Part shown: in pieces, positions 23,495-35,990 of the stretch
Layout of the letters: each line of letters starts with the position of its first letter
Numbering within the stretch: position 1 is the stretch's first letter
Source: Sequoia sempervirens
Lineage: Eukaryota > Streptophyta > Pinopsida > Cupressales > Cupressaceae
Assembly (NCBI GenBank): GCA_007258455.2
Contig: VDFB02321327.1
Coordinates: 124,001-188,000, forward strand
Direction: 5' to 3'
DNA length: 64,000 nt
The notes under the pieces: generated by a model
What the model saw: only the letters and a program-made list of their open reading frames with translations
The model's database searches: none
What the model was told of the DNA's origin: nothing
Translations under genes and position numbers: made by a program

Positions 23495-26400
23495 TTAATG
23501 GCACAGCAACCCAGCCAAGAGAAGCTCAAAATAGGTCAAACAAGCATTAAATGCATGTTCCATCTGAGTCGGCCCAGGATCCGCAATGCAGCTTGAACCA
23601 ACATGCGGGAAGATAATAGGGAAGCACAAATCGCGTTGCAGCATATCATTAGCTCCCTTCCCTATTATCCTCATTTTGACCCAGCATTTCATGAACTTTC
23701 CAAAGCGTCCCATCCAAGTCAGCTACTGGTGGCAGGGGCAAAACCGTAAGTTGATTTTCGATGGATGCAATTTGTTCTCTTGATTGTTTGACCGACTTAT
23801 CCCAATCCACCTTATATGTCATATATTTATCAATAACTGTGAGGTAGATGGCGACATCATCCAACTGGTGCTCAAAAATAGAACCATCATAAAGTGGTGC
23901 ATAAATATCTTGCCACCAATTTCTCAACTGTTCCAAGTTCAAGTACTTGGCGTGATCTTCCTTCTTCCTATCATAATTTCAAAGAAGGAAATACATCCAT
24001 TATAAACCCTAGTTAGGGTGTCATCGATCTGCCTCCTTTGTTTGTAGATCTTCTTCAATACTTTTTGCCTAATCTACAATGTCTCATACCATTCCCATGG
24101 TTCGGCAGCTCTGGAGGAAGGAAGAATCCCATCACTTATTAACCTATCCCTAGTGTACTCCATGATAGTTCTGGTTTTATGCAGAAGGAGATCTGTGTCT
24201 TCCTTATCTTATGCCAACACCACTTTCAACCAATCAGTTGCCATGGCAACATCTTTTCCTGTCGATAGGATTTCCTTAATAGCTTCATCACCCTTTACTT
24301 GCACCCCTTTCAACCAATTTGTAGTGGCAAGGGTAGAGGTTTTCATCCTTTCTAGCTGGGTGATGGTCTCTTGAGGCAGAGGATTTGCAGAAGAAACCGA
24401 AGGGTTAATGGATTGTAGGGGCTTCATTAATTCCTCCAAGCATTTCCTAAGCTATTCATTTTCTTTCTTTAGCTCCTGCTTGGCCTTCATTTATTTCCTC
24501 AATCTACCCATAATAACTGCACTAGATCCCTAGTAATCCTCAATATCTTGCTCGACTAATGTAGGCCCTAGATTGAAATTTTCAATGTTGTAATCCTTTC
24601 CAGCCACATCATCTTTATTTTTATCTGGAGCAGGGGTGGCAATGTGAACAACTCTATCCTAAGCTTCATCTCTTTCAATCCTTGATATCACCCTAGCCTT
24701 CTTCCTACCTTTTTCTTTTCCAATCTTGGCTAGTAGTGCATCCCAATTCGGTGGTGTGTCCTCCACTACTACCTGTTTCCTCTTTATTTCTCTGACAAGC
24801 CATTCAGGGACACTGGATTCCAATTGCACCTGGCTCTACCCTACTCCTTGTTGATCTCTTGCTATCTCTTCTCCCAAATTCTATTTATCAGGAGTCTCAT
24901 CTATCTTGCTTTCCTTCTCCTCAACATGCTCTTCTTCATGTATAGGTGAGGGAACCTTCACTGTTTCTTCTTCTTGTGGAGGGACCTCTTCAGTTCTGAC
25001 AGGGGAATTCACATGTGTAACCATAGGGGACTGCATTATCTTTTCAATTTCTGCCTCTGCACTATGGAGATCACCTTCATGAAATTATTCTCCCTCAGTA
25101 TTCAGATGATCCTCTACATCCTTTGACTCACTAGGATTTCCTTGAGCTCCACAAGCAGACGACACATCATCATGCTACTCCTCATGAGAAACCACCAGAG
25201 GGAGATCTGCTTTAGGCATATTGTCCCTGGGAGAAGGGGTCCTAGACCTCCTTGTATACACCTTGGCCTTCTCCTCTGAACTTTCAATATTCACCACCAG
25301 TGGGGGAATTTCTTCTTCTACTACCTTGGAGCTTACTTTCTCTGATAATTTGACAATTCTTTTCCTCTTGGGCATAGGAGCACCAACCTCAGGGTTTTGT
25401 TCTTCAATCTCCTCCTGGCCATATTTCTTAGTCCTTGTCCTCTTCTTAGCCTTTGGTCTTCATTGCTTTTCTACTTCCTGAGCCCTTGTCTCTTGGACAC
25501 CTTTTATCTTGATTTTGGAGGGAGAATCCAACTTACCCTTGCCCTTAGGATCTTGTTCAGTAGATTCTTCAGAGGTGGAGTGGGGATCCAAATATCCCAT
25601 TAGTGCATAGGTGCACTATACACCATTGTTTTCCAGCTCCCATAGCTTATGCTTGAGCCACATCCTGGTGAATTTGATAATGAGATCAATTAGTTGTTTC
25701 AATTCTGTCTTTTCCTCCTCTAACCAGTCCATATCACCAATCAGCCTATCCTTTACTACCTCATAGGCATGATCCTGGATTAAATTCCCATCATCTTCCA
25801 ACTGATCAGGAACTGCCTTTACATTATACAAATAGATTGCATCCACTGGGAGCTGAGAGAACTTCTTCTTTCTGACCTCATACTCACCACTACAATTGGC
25901 CCAATAGTCTTCGAGATCAACCCTATGGCTATATTCTCTACTGGCCTTCTTGTGAGCTTCGCCTGTGATATCAAACCTTGATCTCTTAGAGTGAAAAGAC
26001 AGACCGAGGGTACTCATTTATTCCTCTAAAGCCTTGGCAGAAATAATGAAAGGACACGCCTCTCCAGTGCCAATCCTTAGGGGAAAATCTCCACCAAATC
26101 CTGACTTGTGTTAGTCCTTCTTGACAATAGCATCAAAGTCACAAATCTGCCTAGTGACTTCCAACAATATAATGTGATCAATGGTGTATCTTGGAAGTCT
26201 ATATGGGGCCCTTTGGCAGCCATCAATCTGAATGTAGGAGAAGGTGGGGAATTGTATAAACCAAGCTCCATACTTCTTGATGAGTTCCTTGGCTTGATCT
26301 GAAATCCTGACATGCTCTGCTTCCTGAAGCATTCTAGTGATATACATGGTAAATGCATCATTTTCCCTCCTATAGTTTGAACCTCCCAAGTGTAACTAAG

Positions 26401-27228
26401 GGAAAACTTCATAGATAACATCCTGCCTAAAAATTCCCTTTGTATCCAATCCTTTGTAGGGATGGAATCTTGCAAGTGCATAGACCAGATATGAAGTCAT
26501 TGTGAAATTCTTGGTCTGCAACACATTGGATAACTGTTCATGGAGTACTCCACTAATGACCCCCACCCAATGGTAGTTAATCTTTTCTTGCTCCATTCTC
26601 ACAATCACATGGCACATCCAATTCTCAAACGTACTAGCATTCTTCAATCCAACCACCCTGCTGAGAAGAGTGATGGCATCATAGTACTCCTTCTTGAACT
26701 TTATCCTGAATAGTTGCTTGGGTAATTGGAATAGTGTGACTTGGGCTTCTCTAGCCAAGAATTGATAAATTGTTGTGACTTCATAGTCTGCTCGTCGTAA
26801 AACTCTTGAGCCGCCCTCATGTTGAATCCCACCACATGAGACCTATCTGGCATATCAAATGTTTGGGCAATGGAGATAGGGCTGAGATTTGCTACAACCC
26901 TCCCCTGAGGACCAATAATTCTCTATGTATCTTGATCATAGTGTCTGGCGCACTCAAGGACCATCTCATAACACTGCACTGTAGAAGGGAAACTAGCAAC
27001 ATGGGACAAGCCTGATTCATTCATTCTTCTAGTCACCAAAGGAAGATCTTCGGTTTCCATTATTTCTTTAAATTCCTCATAATCCCAGAGGCCAACATTT
27101 GTACCAGTCACCTCTGACCAAACTGAAGTGATTTTTCTCTCAGGGATCCTACTCTTTATGTCCATTTTGATCCTCTCTAAATTAGACATTGAAGACCCGA
27201 TTGCTGCCTTGCTAGGTTCAGCCTGCAT
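23495..27228 (-). pseudogene. Long unknown ORF of the 7.1-kb element
   Basis: On the minus strand a reading frame can be followed from the ATG at 27228 to about 23495, with roughly ten stops and at least two frameshifts (near 26760 and 23950). The N-terminal third is globular (NLERIKMDIKSRIPERK, then SPISIAQTFDMPDRSH near 26850, then WMCHVIVRMEQEKINYHWVG near 26600). The middle (25.1-25.6 kb) is charged and Ser/Pro-rich with basic clusters that could be nuclear signals (RPKAKKRTRTKK, MPKRKRIVK). The C-terminal part is helical and probably coiled coil. No protease, integrase, polymerase, transposase DDE or zinc-knuckle motif is visible. I do not recognise the family. The overall plan resembles the last ORF of the surrounding Gypsy element. 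Confidence 0.6.
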
Positions 27229-27239
27229 CCAACATGGAA

Positions 27240-29601
27240 GTCATAGTAAAAACTACAAGAAAGGGAGGTTAATTCATCAATACATCATTAGAATGAATCT
27301 CATATAGCCAGAGTGTTATTAAATCTCATATAAAATGACCACAACAAATTCCAAGTTTCAAGACTATCTGCGGAATCTAAGCTAGAGAGGAATTTCAGGA
27401 AATTCTGAACCGATCAGATTCCAACAGAATGACCAGGAAACACCTACTTAACAATTAAACCTAATCATGATCAATCGATAAGTCACATGGGAGATCCAAA
27501 TACGACATGAAATAATCATTAAATGTATCACAAATCACAAACAAATCTAATTATCTCATGTTCCTTTATACTTCACCAAATTTCAGGAAAATTCGTGAGG
27601 GATGGATTCCCACGAAGAACAAGCCAGATAGGAGACTTCAGAGAATCAGGGGCACACCGGATTTCAGAGAAATTCGGACTCGGCAAAAATTTGCGGATAA
27701 GGTAGAACTTTGAACCAATGCAGATTCTGGGAACAAAGGTTTTGACAAGAGTCTAAGCTTGTTGAAAGTTCTTGGTGACTTACGGGAGGTCACACCGAAG
27801 GATGTCATCGAAAGAGGTTTCGCTAAGACTTGGTGGTTTCGGTGTAACGTCTCACTGACTGGTGATGTAGTAAATATATTGATACAGCCAAAGGGTAGTC
27901 GGGGTAAGGCCCTGGCGAATCTTTCTTGTCTCACCGACATGGTGATCCAAGAAAACACTTCGGCCAGGCTAAAGTTTTTTGACAGGAGGTCTCAGCAAAG
28001 TTGCAGTGTCTTGCCAACTAGCGGTAGGTTTTGAATTTGGAAAGAGGTCTTGCTGAATACATGATGTTTCACCAACAATGTGGTTTCATCGGTATAACCT
28101 CTGGCCGACAACATGAGGTCTCAGTGAAGGAAGATCCGAGCTCGCCAAGATAGGAAGGTTTCGCCATGAAGTCTTGGAGACCATTGGTAGTCTCGCCGAA
28201 AGTGAAGGTTTTGGCAAGATTCTGAGCTCGCCGAAAGGTCTTAGCAAACAAGTAGGGTCTCCCCGACTGAAGTGAAAGGGGCTCGGCGAAAGCGGAATGC
28301 ACTCGGTGAAAGGTCTCATTGAAAGTGAAGGTCTTAGTGATGGAAAAGGACATCGGTGTAACTAGCGAAGCCTGCTATGACCTCTTTCCAACTAGGGCTT
28401 GTCTTACCGACAGCGTATAAGGAAATACATGTCAATCGGTGATCAAATATGAACTTATGAAGGATTCTTGGAGAAATACAGGGTGATCGATATGAAATAT
28501 CCCCGACTTTGAAGGGTCACAGTGAAGAAAATTCAAAAGGGATGGAGAGTCGTCATTTTACCCAAACACCAAGTCAATCATGAATTTCAACAATTTAACT
28601 CAGGACAAGTTAGGGATGGACCATTCAAAAGATTTTCTTTCCATTCTAGGTCAATTTTAAGACAAGATAACCTAACATGGCATTGCCCTAGGTTTCAAAC
28701 CATATTCATCCGCCATTAGTGCACATGCAAGCTCAGAATTCAGTTGTTTCAACTGCTATGTCATTACTAGGGTTTACTAATTACTCTCAGGCAAGATTCA
28801 TCAAAATGCAGATAGGCAAATGAGTTCAAGACTCACCTAGGGGATAACAAGTGATGCAACACTGAATAAACCTAGCATGAAATGATCAAATACACAGGAA
28901 TTCGAATCCCACAGGCTCTCATAACATCAACGTTCCATTCATAATTCTCAATCAAAGGTAGGGCAGCAAAAACATACCATTGTAACATAAAAATTGATCT
29001 CAGAAGAAACAAATGCGAAGCCCAATGGCATCCACAAAGAACAGATGTAGGAATGCACAAGAAATCACCACCAAATTGATCAATCTAAACCCAAACACCC
29101 CAAAATGAAGTCAATCAAACCTAGGAAAACACTCCTTAGCTCAAATGACAACAACAATAAGCATGATGGCACAAATGATCCTAGAGATCAAGTTAAATAC
29201 ATCCCTCAAGGCACACACGAATCCATTAATGCAATCGATAGGATAACTAGAAAACCCAGGAATCCGACGACAAGGCAGAATCTGGGAAAATCTGATCCAT
29301 GCAGAAATCTGCGAATACCAAAAATCCCTGAATCAACAGGGTCCAGCCGGAGTCCAAGCAAGATCCGGGAAAATCCGACCAGGGTGGAAAATCCCGAATC
29401 TGAGTCAAAACCCGAACTTCATCCAAAACTTAGGATCTTCAAAGAATAACCTGGGGAAACACTTAGGCAATCAAAATAAACTTTTAAGCACATGCCTAAA
29501 GTAAGACAAAACCTCAAAATGAAAGGGACAAAACACCAAAACCAAAGCAAAAAAATGGGTCCCTGCTTTCAGTGGGGTGTGTGTGCGAAAACTGCACAAC
29601 A
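27240..29601. other. Non-coding right arm of the 7.1-kb element, motif-rich
   Basis: No coding signal is visible. Between about 27760 and 28520 short variants of ggtctcgccgaaag recur every 20-40 bp, and GC content rises sharply over this block. The same kind of motif fills 11.0-12.1 kb of the insertion at 9685-12916. The last 400 bp is AT-rich again. Confidence 0.5.
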
Positions 29602-29606
29602 CTAAT

Positions 29607-30687
29607 TTCCTAAGGTATGAAGAAAATAAGTTGAGAAAATGTGAGATGCATTTTATGAGAAAATAAATATTCAATTTTTGACACTTACTAGAAATGATTC
29701 TAACTTTTACTCAAAAAATTTATGATCTAATAATAAATGTTCTTTAAATCAAGTGACATGATCACCATTAAGCACAAGACACTAATTAAGCACTCTTATT
29801 CTCAATTACATATAAAATAATTTTTGAAATTACAATGGTTTCAGCTGATAAATTTTTGAAGACAAGAGCTATTAGCTAAGTGACAAGACTATGGCACTAG
29901 CGACAGGACCTGTGTAGAAAAGACTGTCTTTTACAGAAAACAAAATTGTAACCCAATTAGTTATGAACATAAAGTAACATTGCATTTGCATGGGATAATA
30001 TGGTATTTAGATTTAAGACTAAGAGAAGTCACCATATAATTTGAATAAGTAAATGCACACACATTAAAGTAACTTAATCAAAATACATATACTCACAAAA
30101 AAAACAAGTAAAATGTAAATTCAATCAGTTGATTGAAGAGGGGGCCCTACCTCCCAATTAGTTGAATGAGAGAATTAATCACAGGTTTGCACAAGCCTTT
30201 AGAATAAGTTCTTTTGATCAAAATAATAATAACAATAGTAGTAATAATAGATGTCCTTCATATGAAAGAACTAGCATATATATTGCCTCATTCATAAAAA
30301 ACCAACTATCTTAAAGGTTGAATATAGTCAAAATAACCCAATTAAGAAAAGGATGAAGTGGCCCACAACAATCCTTTTTCAGAAACCATTTTTAAAAATT
30401 TACATAAAAGACATAAACACTGCAAGATTTCTAACAACTCCTCATAATTGATCCTTGTCCTCTTCCTAGTGGTTACCATCATCATGCTCAAGATCACTGA
30501 AATTCTATATTACACACAAAACTATCAGCATTAGCATTGAATAATCGACAATTCTCAAAGATATACTACATCCCTTAATTATATTCATTTCTACAATCTT
30601 ATCAATTTATCATGGCAACTTTAGGGAAACTTATGAGAATATAGGCTGAAATTACACAAGAAAATATGACACATATGTAACCCATCA
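29607..30687 (-). repeat. Left LTR of the Gypsy element, inner fragment
   Basis: It continues the LTR after the 7.1-kb insertion (ttcctaaggtatgaag...) and ends CCCATCA, matching 40041-41119 (CCCAACA). Added to the 146-bp outer fragment this gives about 1227 bp, the same length as the right LTR. Confidence 0.88.
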
Positions 30688-30699
30688 TTTCTCCCAAGC
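30688..30699 (-). other. Polypurine tract of the Gypsy element
   Basis: The minus strand reads AGCTTGGGAGAAA immediately before the 3' LTR. The end of the third ORF overlaps it. Confidence 0.6.
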
Positions 30700-32789
30700 T
30701 AAAGGGTTTCCATGTCCTCATGCATCACTTACAATCCTAACTAGATTACTGGTCAATTTCTCCACTATGGCCACCATTTCAGTTCCCCATTTAGTTTTCA
30801 AGCTTTGAATCTCCTGTTGATGCTCAACCAAAGTTATATAGCTGATTTTAAGACTCTGTTCTACAGAAACCTTCAAATCATCAACAACCTTCTGATGCTT
30901 AGTTAAGGGTATATATTCAACTCCAATCTTCTACTCCCACATAGCATTGTGAGTGTTAAGAACATGCTGATTTTTGAAAAATGTAATATAGTTTCTCAAG
31001 TCAGGCTCCTTTACTTGGCTTAGCTTCTCCAATTGTTGTTTCAATCTCCTAACCTGCTAGTGGTTCTGCTCATACATCGCCTCTAGTTGTCCCCTAAGAG
31101 AATGTGTTTCCATTTCTAATTGTTGCAACTTAATTTTCAAATCCCAAAGTTCCTTTTGTTGTTTATTGGCTATCTCCTCTAAGTAGAATTCTTCCTACAT
31201 AGGAGAAATGTTAGATATATTTTACTCCTCTTCATTTTTTAGAACAACATTAATTGGCGATGGTTTAGATAGAGATTTAGGATTCACTATTCACTCAAGA
31301 GGAACAAAAAGAGTATTCACTTTCATAGGGGTAGAGACAGAGAGTATAAATGACTTTTTGGTATAGATATTCCCCTATAGGGCATCATTGTTTGAATTAT
31401 CCACACCTCCTTCTTCATTCAATGTGTGATCATCAGTCATATATTCATGATTACTTAAATTTTCTTCCTCATTCTATGAATCTCCCCTATCACTCTGTAC
31501 ATGGTCTTCATTACTGGTTTCCTATTCTAGAGAAAGAAATTGCTCTTCTTGAGCCAAAGAGGGATTATCAACAACATTCTTAGCTACATGGGAAATTTCA
31601 ATATTTATCTATTCAATTTATAAAGTAAAGTCCTCTACAGCTTCATCATCCATTTGTTCGCTCACTGGGCTAGATTTTTTTTCCTTGTTAATTGAGCCCT
31701 ATGGTGTCTCTATTTCAATTTATGTCAATTTTGATGCCATAATTCCTAGCTTTTCCTATCTCTACTAGAATGATAGATGGCTATAAATTCCATATCTAAC
31801 CCCTACTCTAGTTGTTCCTCACCCACAATGCTAGCTATGTTAGCTAATTTTTGCAAGTTATAAGTTGAAGGGTTCTCTATTTTCATTTTCTTTCTTCTCC
31901 TAGTATTATGAGAAGAACCTTTTGAAAGGATTTGAATAGGTTTCAAAGTTGAGGGCTTCCTAATCTTAACCCTTTTACCCTTACTTTTCATTTTTTTCTC
32001 TCATTTTATAGGTGCAACTATCTCATTGCTCAGACTAGGGTTATTTGGGGTTTGGTAATCACCCTTGGCTATAGGAGCATTGGGCATTATTTCCTTATCC
32101 TCGGCCTCATGAGCCTCTAGCTCAAAATATTCATCCCCAATGAACTCAACCCAAGTGATTTGAGGTATGGCATGTTTCAAACCCTCCATTACAATTAGCT
32201 TTATCAATCCATGGTGTTCCAAGGAATTAATATGCCCTTTTTGAACTTTAGAAGACATCCATTTAACAAAATGAAAAAGGAAATAGGGCACATTCATCAA
32301 ATCCTAATGTCGTAAATGACAGAGCATTCATAGGTGTTGAGAAAAAATATAGACATACCTTCCCTCACTAGTAATGTACTGAATCAAAAACTTGCAAACA
32401 TCCACCCATGGCTATGGAAGTGAAAGATGTATGGTACCTTGGTTAACAATAGTTTGCATCTTTTCTTTTCCTCTCAAATATCTTTCATTATACTGTTGTA
32501 AATTAGTCACCCTCTTTGCATGTTCTAGATAATATGTTTGACCCTCCTAAGGTAGACTAGTAACCTCTACTATGGTTTGGACAGTGATCGTAAAAGAAAA
32601 ACCTCACATAGTGACAGTCCCACTATCATTGAACGCCATAGAAAAATCATAGGCAACCCGATTATCAAACCCACACAAGGATTTGAAAAAGATATCCCGC
32701 TTTGATTTCTTGAAAATTTTGTAGACCTCCTTATGGTTTCTCAGTGTGGTCATAGAGGTGGGTTTCTGATGAATATGAACTTCTCGCAT
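30700..32789 (-). pseudogene. Third ORF of the Gypsy element, downstream of integrase, unknown function
   Basis: On the minus strand a frame of about 690 codons starts at 32789 and ends at the polypurine tract, with about fifteen stops. The N-terminal domain includes DIFFKSLCGFDNRVAYDF, TITVQTIVEVTSLP near 32560 and LMNVPYFLFHFVKWM near 32290. A basic region (MKSKGKRVKIRKPSTLK, 31990) follows, then an acidic Ser-rich linker, then a coiled coil (KIKLQQLEMETHSLRGQLE near 31120). No transmembrane segment is obvious, so it does not look like a classic envelope protein despite its position. Tat/Athila-lineage elements are known to carry extra ORFs after pol. Function unknown. Confidence 0.65.
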
Positions 32790-33946
32790 GGCGGCTATAC
32801 TAGAGACTAGCTACAATGAACACCTGAGATGTAATATCAATGAAAGCACACAATAAACAAGGAATACACACAAGATTGTTACAAAGGTATACGAATGATG
32901 GGAGCATTAATTAGTGATAATGGAATCAACTCTAGACTTAATCCTTTACACGAGTGACTAACATACTCATAATGGAAAACATCAAAATATTAATGTAGCC
33001 TCCCCCCAACTAAAGGTTTGGTGATGTCCTTGATAGCCAATCATAAAAAAGAAAAGATACAAAAATCAATTATAAATAAAGGATATAATATAATAGTGAA
33101 AATTACTAATACCAGTATGCCACTGATGATCAGAGTAGAAATTTTGGGAAAGGAGGAAGCACAAATGACATTGGTGGCATGCGTGGAACATCGGATCCAA
33201 TCTGCACAAAAGATGATGAAATAGAAAGAGCCATGAAAATAAATGATGAGGTAGAGGAAACGAATGAAGGTGTCACATCACCATTAACATGGACACATGG
33301 CTAAAGAAAGTGGCTAATGGGACAGTATAAAAATGGACTTATGAACAAACAAAGTATGTGGCAGTGACATGTTGACAAGGTAGAGCATAGAGGAGAACAC
33401 CACGTAGGTGAGGTCGAATGGAATGACAACAAGTGGGGATAGAGAAACTCGGTGGAAGGAATGGTGATAGGAAAGATGAAAGCATAGGTGGAGAGTACAG
33501 TATGGTTGATAGGAAGTAGAGGTAGGGAAAAAATACAACAGAAAACAACTACCATAATGATAACATGACAATGATAAGGAAAAGGTGACGGTGGAATAAA
33601 CTAGATGGAAAAACGATGAGCTCCTGTCACACCAAGGAAATGATAGGAGGAATGACATGAAGAGGCTGATGATTTATTTATTTTATTTATTTATTTAGTT
33701 CTTATTATTATTATTATTATTTTTCTTTTTTTATATATATAAATTTTTCATATATATAGTTTTGGTAACAAACTGTCGAGACACCGGTTTTCATCCTATT
33801 ATGGCCTAGAGATGCTAGAATTCTAGTTTTCACCACTAGGTTTATTTCTTCTTCCTCCTTTTTTTTAACATGTCGGAAAGTACCTAAAAGGTACATGAAG
33901 AGGCCACAAGAACTTTATCACGTAGATGGAGTTCCTTTGGAAAATT
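32790..33946. other. Non-coding spacer between integrase and the third ORF
   Basis: About 1.15 kb with no convincing frame. It includes a low-complexity stretch of ttta and tta repeats followed by tatata at 33671-33765. Confidence 0.5.
33671..33765. repeat. Low-complexity (TTTA)n/(TTA)n/(TA)n tract
   Basis: Simple-sequence tract: tttattta units, then attattatt units, then a poly-T run and tatatata. Confidence 0.8.
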
Positions 33947-35220
33947 TTAAACAAATTCCTCCCTAGAAATAGGCCTTTTGTACAACTTCAAGCAGTGGCC
34001 ATTGATGACTAGAGCCATACGGTCAAAGTCCATGGTGTGTAGTTTGACTGCACCATTGTCGTAGACTGTATCAATCTTGTACGACATGAGACACCAAGTG
34101 TGAAACTTACCCTTGTAGTCATGAAAGCGAGAGTCGTACAAGAGGGTCCAATCACTGATTTGAAATGATCATTGTCAAATGTAATGGTCATTCCAGAGAG
34201 AATGTTGTTTCTGGAAAATATCTGTATGGAAGAGTGCTTGTTGGCAGAGTTCATCAAGTGAATAAAGTTTTGCAATCCATTCTTTTTGTGCATTAGTCAG
34301 GTTCATACCCAGTTGGAGTGCAGTGATTTTTTTTTTTACTTCAAACTTAATAGGAAGAATAGCTTTCTTACCATAGACAAGCTCACAAGGTGTCAAACTA
34401 GTGGTGGTTTTCTACATCGTATAATAGGCCCACACAACTTTAGGAAGTTGTGCAGCCCAATCTCTTGTATGGAGGGAAATTTTCTTGGTAAGAATGTTCT
34501 TGAGTTCTCAGTTAGTAACTTCAACCTATCCATTAGCTTGAGGATGATAAGGTGAAGAATTGTGATGTCAAATCTCATACTCACAAACCAAAGCAGAAAT
34601 GAGGTCATATGTGAACTATGGACCTTGATCCATGACTATCTCTAATGGAACCCAAAATCTAGTAAAAATCTCAAAATAGAGGAAATAAACTACCTTGGTG
34701 TCCCTTGCATGCTTTAAAGCAACAACTTTAACCCACTTGGTGACATAATCTATGCACACAAGGTTGTATTCCTTGTTCTAAGACAACAGGTTGATAGGTC
34801 CAACAAAATGAAGCCCCCATTTTTCAAAGGGCTCAATGGACAACTGAGGATGCAGGGGAATTTCATCTGAGCACGTTGGGCAACCCATACACTGACATTT
34901 GTCATAGTGTTGAAAGGTAACACTTACAATCCTTGTGGAGTGTAGGCCAATAATAGCCTATAGTTAAGACCTTTTAAGCAGTCGTCTGAGTAGTAAAATT
35001 TCCTCCACAAGGTTCTATGTGACATGCGTGAAGTATGTTGAAGAAATCATCTTCAAGCACACACCAATGCATTATGCTGTCAAGGCCATGTTGGAAGAGC
35101 AATCCATTGATCCATGTGTAGTCATTTCCAAGTCCAACCAACTTTTGACATTCCCTTAAAGAGAAATGAGGTGGAAACTTACAAGTAACTAGATAATTTA
35201 CCATGTCAGCATACCACAGG
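33947..35220 (-). pseudogene. Gypsy integrase remnant
   Basis: The minus strand carries an HHCC-like zinc-binding region with HACHIEPCGGNF near 35030 and IGYYWPTLHKDCKCY near 34940, then a badly broken catalytic core at about 34450-34850. The C-terminal part near 33960-34130 ends GHCLKLYKRPISREEF. Stops are dense in the core, so the enzyme is dead. No chromodomain is seen, consistent with the Tat/Athila group. Confidence 0.75.
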
Positions 35221-35990
35221 CTCTTTTCTAATATAGCAAAGAGATTCTCATTTGGAAAGGCATCATTAACTGGAGTTGGTTCATCATCTTATTGTTGTAA
35301 CCTGGACAAAAATTTTGCAACCACATTCTCTCAACTAGGTTTATCAAGTATAGTAATGTAATATTCTTGAAGTAAAAGTAACCACCTAATTACTCTACCA
35401 GTTACAATAGGTTTATTAATTAAGAATCAAATTGTAGAATGATCAGTATGAACAAACACCTTATATTAGGTAATATAATGATGAAACTTATTGATTGCAT
35501 AAACAACAGCTAGAAAATCCTTTTCATTTACCATATAGTTTACCTCAGCTCCTATGGATTTTTTGTTAATGTAGTAGATGAAGTAGAAAAGGTTATCTTA
35601 TTTCTGTCCAAGGATGTCTCCCATGGAACAATCTGAAGCATTAGTGTGAATATGAAAGGGTAGTTCCAAGTTCAAACCTCTGAGTACTAGTCTGGTTACA
35701 AGTTTGTTCTTAGTGGTTTTGAAGGCTTCTTGACATTTTGGTGTCTAAGAGAAAATGACATCTTTTTCTAACAAAGAAAACAAGGGGGAGGAAATCTTAC
35801 TAAAATTTTGAACAAACCTCCTATAATACCCTACATGGCCTAGAAAACTACACACATCCTTTTGGCTAGTGGGTGTAGGCAAGTCTTGAATGATTTGTAT
35901 ATTTTTGGGATCGACTTGAATACCCTTGGAAGAAATATAATGACCAAGTACTATCCCCTTTGTCATAAGCATATGAGACTTTTCGTGACT
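35221..35990 (-). pseudogene. Gypsy reverse transcriptase thumb and RNase H
   Basis: The minus strand shows GIVLGHYISSKGIQVD and FLGHVGYYRRFVQNF (connection region), then the RNase H landmarks HTNASDCSMG (family D-A-S-D/x-x-A), VNEKDFLAVVYAI (family EKExLAxVxA) and HTDHSTI near 35440. The first RNase H Asp is replaced by Asn. Several stops are present. Confidence 0.8.

Larger units (their letters stand above)
22523..29601 (-). mobile_element. 7.1-kb element of unclear class carrying a long unknown ORF
   Basis: It begins TGTTGATGGTGTTTTCTG and ends GAAAACTGCACAACA, flanked by ctatt (22518-22522) and ctaat (29602-29606), a 5-bp duplication with one mismatch. It sits inside the left LTR of the Gypsy element; the intact LTR at 39894 shows the unbroken target. 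No direct terminal repeat could be seen. The two ends form an imperfect inverted repeat of about 20 bp (TGTTG, then GTTTTC and GCACA on both). A minus-strand ORF of over 1,000 codons occupies 23.5-27.2 kb, and a G-rich tract lies at its 3' side (about 23453-23467). The right 2.3 kb is non-coding and rich in cgccgaaag-like motifs. It may be a large non-autonomous LTR derivative with damaged LTRs, or something else. Confidence 0.7.

Noticed and set aside
22377..30687. Left Gypsy LTR read as two separate solo fragments
   Set aside because: The two pieces join exactly at the 5-bp duplication and equal the length of the intact right LTR.
33301..33658. Cys/Ser/Phe-rich minus-strand frames after the Gypsy integrase
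   Set aside because: Overlapping frames of low complexity in a non-coding spacer; composition explains them.
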